A DNA stretch of 64,000 bases from Qipengyuania aurantiaca (GTDB lineage: Bacteria > Pseudomonadota > Alphaproteobacteria > Sphingomonadales > Sphingomonadaceae). The translations under genes and the position numbers were made by a program. Below are positions 60,870 to 64,000 of this stretch, one piece after another. The notes beneath the pieces are model-generated. The model searched no databases. It saw only the letters and a program-made list of their open reading frames with translations, and was not told where the DNA came from. The stretch lies in contig NZ_CP081295.1 of assembly GCF_019711375.1 (NCBI RefSeq), forward strand, positions 62,001 to 126,000. The letters run 5' to 3'. Within the stretch, counting starts at the first letter, position 1, and each line of letters begins with the position of its first letter.

Positions 60870-62183
60870 TTGCCTAAATTGTTACCTTCCATCGCCGCAC
60901 GCCTGCTGTGCGTCGGGGCTGCGCTGATCGCTGCGCCGCAGCTCGCCGCGCAGGAACGCCCCATCGCCTTTACCGGGGCGACGATCATGCCCATGTCGGG
61001 CGCGCCGATCGAGAACGGCACTCTGGTGATCGAAGACGGCAAGATCCGCGCAGTCGGCGCCGATGTACACATCCCGTCGGACGCGGAACGCCGCGATGCG
61101 AGTGGCATGGTGATAATGCCCGGCATCGTCGATACCCATTCCCACATCGGCCAGGTTCAGGGGGCCGATCGCAGCGCCCCGATCCAGCCCGAAGTGCGCG
61201 CGATGGATTCGATCAATCCGCGCGACCACAGCCTCGACAAGGCGCGCGCAGGCGGTGTCACCTTTGCCAATGTCATGCCCGGATCGGGCCACCTCATGGC
61301 GGGCCAGACCTTCTACATGAAGCTGCGCGACGGCGAGACGATCGAGGATGTCGCCATCTTCTCGCGCGACGGGCGCATGATGGGCGGCATGAAGATGGCC
61401 AATGGCACCAACCCGATGGGCTGGGTCAGCGGCGGCCCCGGCACGCGCGCCAAATCGGCGGCGCTGGTACGGCAGGCTTTCATCGAGGCGCAGCCCTATT
61501 GCCGCGGTAAACGCGAGAAGCGCGACCTTGGCAAGGACGCGCTGTGTGAAGTTCTCTCGGGCGACAGGCTGGTCCACCACCACACGCACCGCGCCGACGA
61601 CATCATGACCGTCCTGAGGCTCCAGCGCGAGTTCGGGTTCCGCCTATTGATCCAGCACGGTATGGAAGCGGGTGATATTGCCGACCGGATTGCGGCCGCC
61701 AATGTGCCGGTGTCGCACATCCTTGTCGATGCGCCGGGCGGCAAGCTGGAAGCGCAGAACTCGCGCATCACTTCGGCGGCCGATCTCGAACAGGCCGGCG
61801 TGCTCGTTTCGCTCCACTCCGACGATCCCATCGTGGATTCGCGCATGATGCTGCGGCAGGCGGCGCTGGCCGTGCGCGGCGGCATGACCCGCGACGGGGC
61901 GCTGCGGGCACTAACCATCAACGGCGCGAAACAGGTCGGTCTCGACAGTCGCATAGGCTCACTCGAAAAGGGCAAGGACGCCGATTTCATCCTGCTCGAT
62001 GGCGATCCGCTGTCGATCTACACCAAGGTCATGGAAACCTGGGTCGAAGGGTCGCTGGTCTTCGACCGCAGCGATCCGGAGGATGCCAAGTTCGCCACCG
62101 GCGGCTTTGGTACCGCCAGCGACGGGCGCGCCGCCCACCACCATCTCGACAAGGAAGCCGCCAGCCTGGAGGGAGCACGATGA
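60870..62183 (+). CDS. Secreted amidohydrolase, catalytically complete
   Basis: This 437-residue exported protein starts with TTG (GAGGGGG just upstream) and a signal peptide ending near APQLAAQE (about residue 28). It is of the imidazolonepropionase/prolidase-like amidohydrolase fold. Metal ligands are all present: H90-S-H92, the HHHTHR cluster (236-241), H263 and D318 (SLHSDDP). The C-terminal IGSLEKGKDADFILLDGDP is typical. It overlaps a second amidohydrolase gene by 4 bases. The substrate, probably a peptide-like or cyclic amide in the periplasm, is not evident. Confidence 0.92.
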   Translation: MPKLLPSIAARLLCVGAALIAAPQLAAQERPIAFTGATIMPMSGAPIENGTLVIEDGKIRAVGADVHIPSDAERRDASGMVIMPGIVDTHSHIGQVQGADRSAPIQPEVRAMDSINPRDHSLDKARAGGVTFANVMPGSGHLMAGQTFYMKLRDGETIEDVAIFSRDGRMMGGMKMANGTNPMGWVSGGPGTRAKSAALVRQAFIEAQPYCRGKREKRDLGKDALCEVLSGDRLVHHHTHRADDIMTVLRLQREFGFRLLIQHGMEAGDIADRIAAANVPVSHILVDAPGGKLEAQNSRITSAADLEQAGVLVSLHSDDPIVDSRMMLRQAALAVRGGMTRDGALRALTINGAKQVGLDSRIGSLEKGKDADFILLDGDPLSIYTKVMETWVEGSLVFDRSDPEDAKFATGGFGTASDGRAAHHHLDKEAASLEGAR

Positions 62184-63433
62184 CCCCTATCGCCAAATCG
62201 CGCCGCGCCTTCGCGGCCCTCACCGCCAGCCTCGCCGCCACTCTTGCTCCCGCGCTTGCCGCGCAGGATGTCGCCGTGCGCGGGGAAACCGTCCACACCA
62301 TGGCCGGCGCCCCGATCAGCGACGGTGTGGTGGTCATCGAGGACGGTGTGATCACTGCCGTCGGCCCCGCCGCCACGACAGCCATCCCCGAAGGCATGCG
62401 CGTCCTCAGCGCGCCGGTGGTGACGCCCGGCCTTATCGATGCGCATTCGACGGTCGGCCTTGCCGGCTATCTCAACCAGGACGGTGATCAGGACCAGCTC
62501 GAAAACTCGGCCCCGATCCAGCCGCACTTGCGTGCAATCGACGCCTACAACCCGCGCGACCGGCTGGTCGAATGGGTGCGCGAACTGGGCGTCACCACGC
62601 TCCACACCGGCCATGGTCCGGGCGCGCTGGTCTCCGGCCAGACCATGGTCATCAAGACCCACGGCGCGACGGTCGAGGACGCGGTCCTCGTCGAACGCGC
62701 GATGATTGCGGCCAATCTCGGCGAGACTGCCATGGCCGACGGGCAGACCGCGCCCGGCACGCGCTCGAAGCAGATGGCCATGCTGCGCAGCGCTCTGGTC
62801 GAGGCGCGCAACAACTTGGCGAGCCTCGAAAATGTCGACGGCGACGGGGAGAGCGACGACAAGCCTGCCAGGCGCGATCTCGTCAACGAGGCGCTGCGCG
62901 ATGTGCTCGCCGGCAAGGTGCCGCTGATGGTCACCGCCTGGCGCGAACGCGACATCCTCAACGCCCTGCGCCTTGCCGAGGAGTTCGACATCCGCGTGGT
63001 GATCGACGGGGCGGCCGAGGCCTATCTCGTCACCGACCAGCTGCGCGAAGCGGGTGCTACCGTGCTGCTCCACCCGCCCCGCGCGCGCCAGTACGGCGAT
63101 CTCGAAAACGCCAGCTTCGACACCGCGGCCAAGCTGCGCGCGGCAGGCGTGCCTTTCGCCTTCCAGTCGGGTTACGAGGGCTATGTCCCCAAGACCCGCG
63201 TGGTCCAATGGGAAGCGGGCGTTGCGGCGGCCAACGGTCTCGGCATGGAAGCCGCGCTGGAGGCGATCACCATCGATGCCGCCCGCGCGCTGGGCGTCAG
63301 CGACCGGATCGGCTCGCTCGAAGTCGGCAAGCATGGCGATGTCGCGCTGTTCGAAGGCGATCCCTTCGAGACGGTCAACCGCACCCTCGGCGTGGTCATC
63401 GACGGCGTCGTTGTCAGCGATCAGCCGCGATGA
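62180..63433 (+). CDS. Secreted amidohydrolase homologue lacking metal ligands (pseudo-enzyme)
   Basis: The 417-residue paralogue of the previous gene has a signal peptide (about 1-29, ending LAPALAAQD) and the same fold markers: GLIDAHS, RDRLVEWVRELGVTTLHTG, and IGSLEVGKHGDVALFEGDP. All metal positions are altered: HSH is H89-S-T91, HHHTHR is AWRERD (253-258), the mid-barrel His is D276, and the SLHSDD is AFQSGYEG. Hydrolysis is therefore unlikely. Its 4-base overlap with the catalytic paralogue suggests a partner subunit. The stop overlaps the nitroreductase start. Confidence 0.9.
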   Translation: MTPIAKSRRAFAALTASLAATLAPALAAQDVAVRGETVHTMAGAPISDGVVVIEDGVITAVGPAATTAIPEGMRVLSAPVVTPGLIDAHSTVGLAGYLNQDGDQDQLENSAPIQPHLRAIDAYNPRDRLVEWVRELGVTTLHTGHGPGALVSGQTMVIKTHGATVEDAVLVERAMIAANLGETAMADGQTAPGTRSKQMAMLRSALVEARNNLASLENVDGDGESDDKPARRDLVNEALRDVLAGKVPLMVTAWRERDILNALRLAEEFDIRVVIDGAAEAYLVTDQLREAGATVLLHPPRARQYGDLENASFDTAAKLRAAGVPFAFQSGYEGYVPKTRVVQWEAGVAAANGLGMEAALEAITIDAARALGVSDRIGSLEVGKHGDVALFEGDPFETVNRTLGVVIDGVVVSDQPR

Positions 63434-64000
63434 GCGACCCCGTCTACGGTTCGCCCGAAATGACCTATGAAGAGGTGGTCCGCTCGCGGCGCTCGATCCG
63501 CGGCTATCTCGACAAGCCTGTCCCGCGCGAGCTTATCGAGGAGGTGCTCGAAATGGCCATGCGCTCGCCCTCCTCGATGAACACCCAGCCCTATCACTTC
63601 CACGTGATCACCGGTGAACCGCTCGACCGCATCCGCAAGGGCAACACCGAGCGTATCCTCGCCGGCGAGCCCGACAGCCGCGAATTTCGCCGCGGAGAGG
63701 CCTTTGCCGGCAAACATCGCGACCGCCAGATCGCCTGCGCGGTGCAACTGTTCGAAGCCATGGGCATCGAGCGCGACGACAAGGAGAAGCGGCAGGACTG
63801 GGTCCTGCGCGGCTTCCGCCAGTTCGACGCGCCCGTCTGCGTCATCGTCACCTACGACAAGGAATTGTCCGGAAGCGACGATACGCCGTTCGACTGCGGC
63901 GCGGTCACCACGGCGCTGGTCAACGCCGCTTGGAGCCGTGGGCTCGGCTGCGTGATCAACTCGCAAGGGATCATGCAGTCGCCGGTCGTGCGTGAAAACG
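63430..64000 (+). CDS. Nitroreductase-family flavoprotein (3' end beyond window)
   Basis: The gene starts with ATG overlapping the amidohydrolase stop by 4 bases and runs off the right edge with 190 codons visible. The N-terminal SRRSIRGYLDKPVPRELIE and SPSSMNTQPYHFHVITG are FMN-binding motifs of nitroreductases, and DCGAVTTALVNAAWSRGLG is the central helix region. Such enzymes reduce nitro groups, quinones or flavins with NAD(P)H. The C-terminal flavin loop is not visible. The operon order suggests shared transcription with the two exported amidohydrolases. Confidence 0.92.
   Translation, partial: MSDPVYGSPEMTYEEVVRSRRSIRGYLDKPVPRELIEEVLEMAMRSPSSMNTQPYHFHVITGEPLDRIRKGNTERILAGEPDSREFRRGEAFAGKHRDRQIACAVQLFEAMGIERDDKEKRQDWVLRGFRQFDAPVCVIVTYDKELSGSDDTPFDCGAVTTALVNAAWSRGLGCVINSQGIMQSPVVREN

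Noticed and set aside
60865..60890. ATG at 60865 as amidohydrolase start
   Set aside because: It is out of frame with the signal peptide and catalytic domain; the TTG at 60870 with GAGGGGG upstream is in frame.
1..64000. CRISPR array, insertion sequences, rRNA operon or prophage
   Set aside because: No regularly spaced repeats, transposase, rRNA or phage structural genes were seen on either strand.

Overview
The window is a GC-rich bacterial chromosome segment that fits an alphaproteobacterium of the order Sphingomonadales, probably Erythrobacteraceae. The grounds are a 5-aminolevulinate synthase (the C4 route to heme), alphaproteobacterial-type SecA, Mfd, TopA and SdhE, several glycosidically and membrane-oriented genes typical of that group, and copies of a short palindromic repeat (core CTTCGACAAGCTCAGG) familiar from sphingomonad genomes. 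This placement comes from reading protein families and was not tested by a database search. Most of the window is ordinary core genome in tightly packed operons, many with ATGA or GTGA stop-start overlaps and many convergent pairs that overlap by 4 bases.

Bases 1-2685 are the right-hand end of an integrated element: the C-terminal part of a DNA cytosine methyltransferase, a convergent PD-(D/E)XK nuclease (together a restriction-modification pair), a tyrosine integrase, and a displaced 3' half of tRNA-Pro(CGG) that marks the attachment site. Core genes then follow: a phosphatase / ABC1 kinase / fructosamine-kinase operon (2759-5365), recG, sdhE, mfd, a c-di-GMP phosphodiesterase, nadK and tRNA-Asn. 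A minus-strand operon (14378-19493) encodes a PaoABC-like molybdenum aldehyde oxidoreductase with its cofactor genes mocA and xdhC.

The middle (20-46 kb) holds secA, argJ, a histidinol-/inositol-phosphatase, the polyphosphate pair ppk1-ppx, apaG, metZ, a TetR regulator with two perfect operator palindromes facing a small membrane protein, a protein O-mannosyltransferase beside a polyprenol-phosphate glycosyltransferase, leuB-recO, ubiK, tspO, two dehydrogenase-fold proteins, gor, a DEAD-box RNA helicase, and a GtrA/ferritin-like pair. A short, visibly AT-richer insert (46.6-47.4 kb) carries an orphan DNA-binding protein.

The right part has pgi, the lepB-rnc-era operon, topA, a secreted von Willebrand A protein carrying a TonB-receptor-like signature, dprA-plsY, murI, hemA, and an operon of two secreted amidohydrolases, the second of which has lost every visible metal ligand. 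A nitroreductase gene overlaps its stop codon and runs off the right edge.

The observations most worth a second look are the tRNA-Pro attachment scar with its R-M cargo, the deglycation-like operon, the catalytic/pseudo-enzyme amidohydrolase pair, the tandem TetR operators, the palindromic repeats that supply the start of era and the ribosome binding site of murI, and the vWA protein with its structured 3' region and terminator. No CRISPR array, insertion sequence, rRNA operon or prophage was seen.
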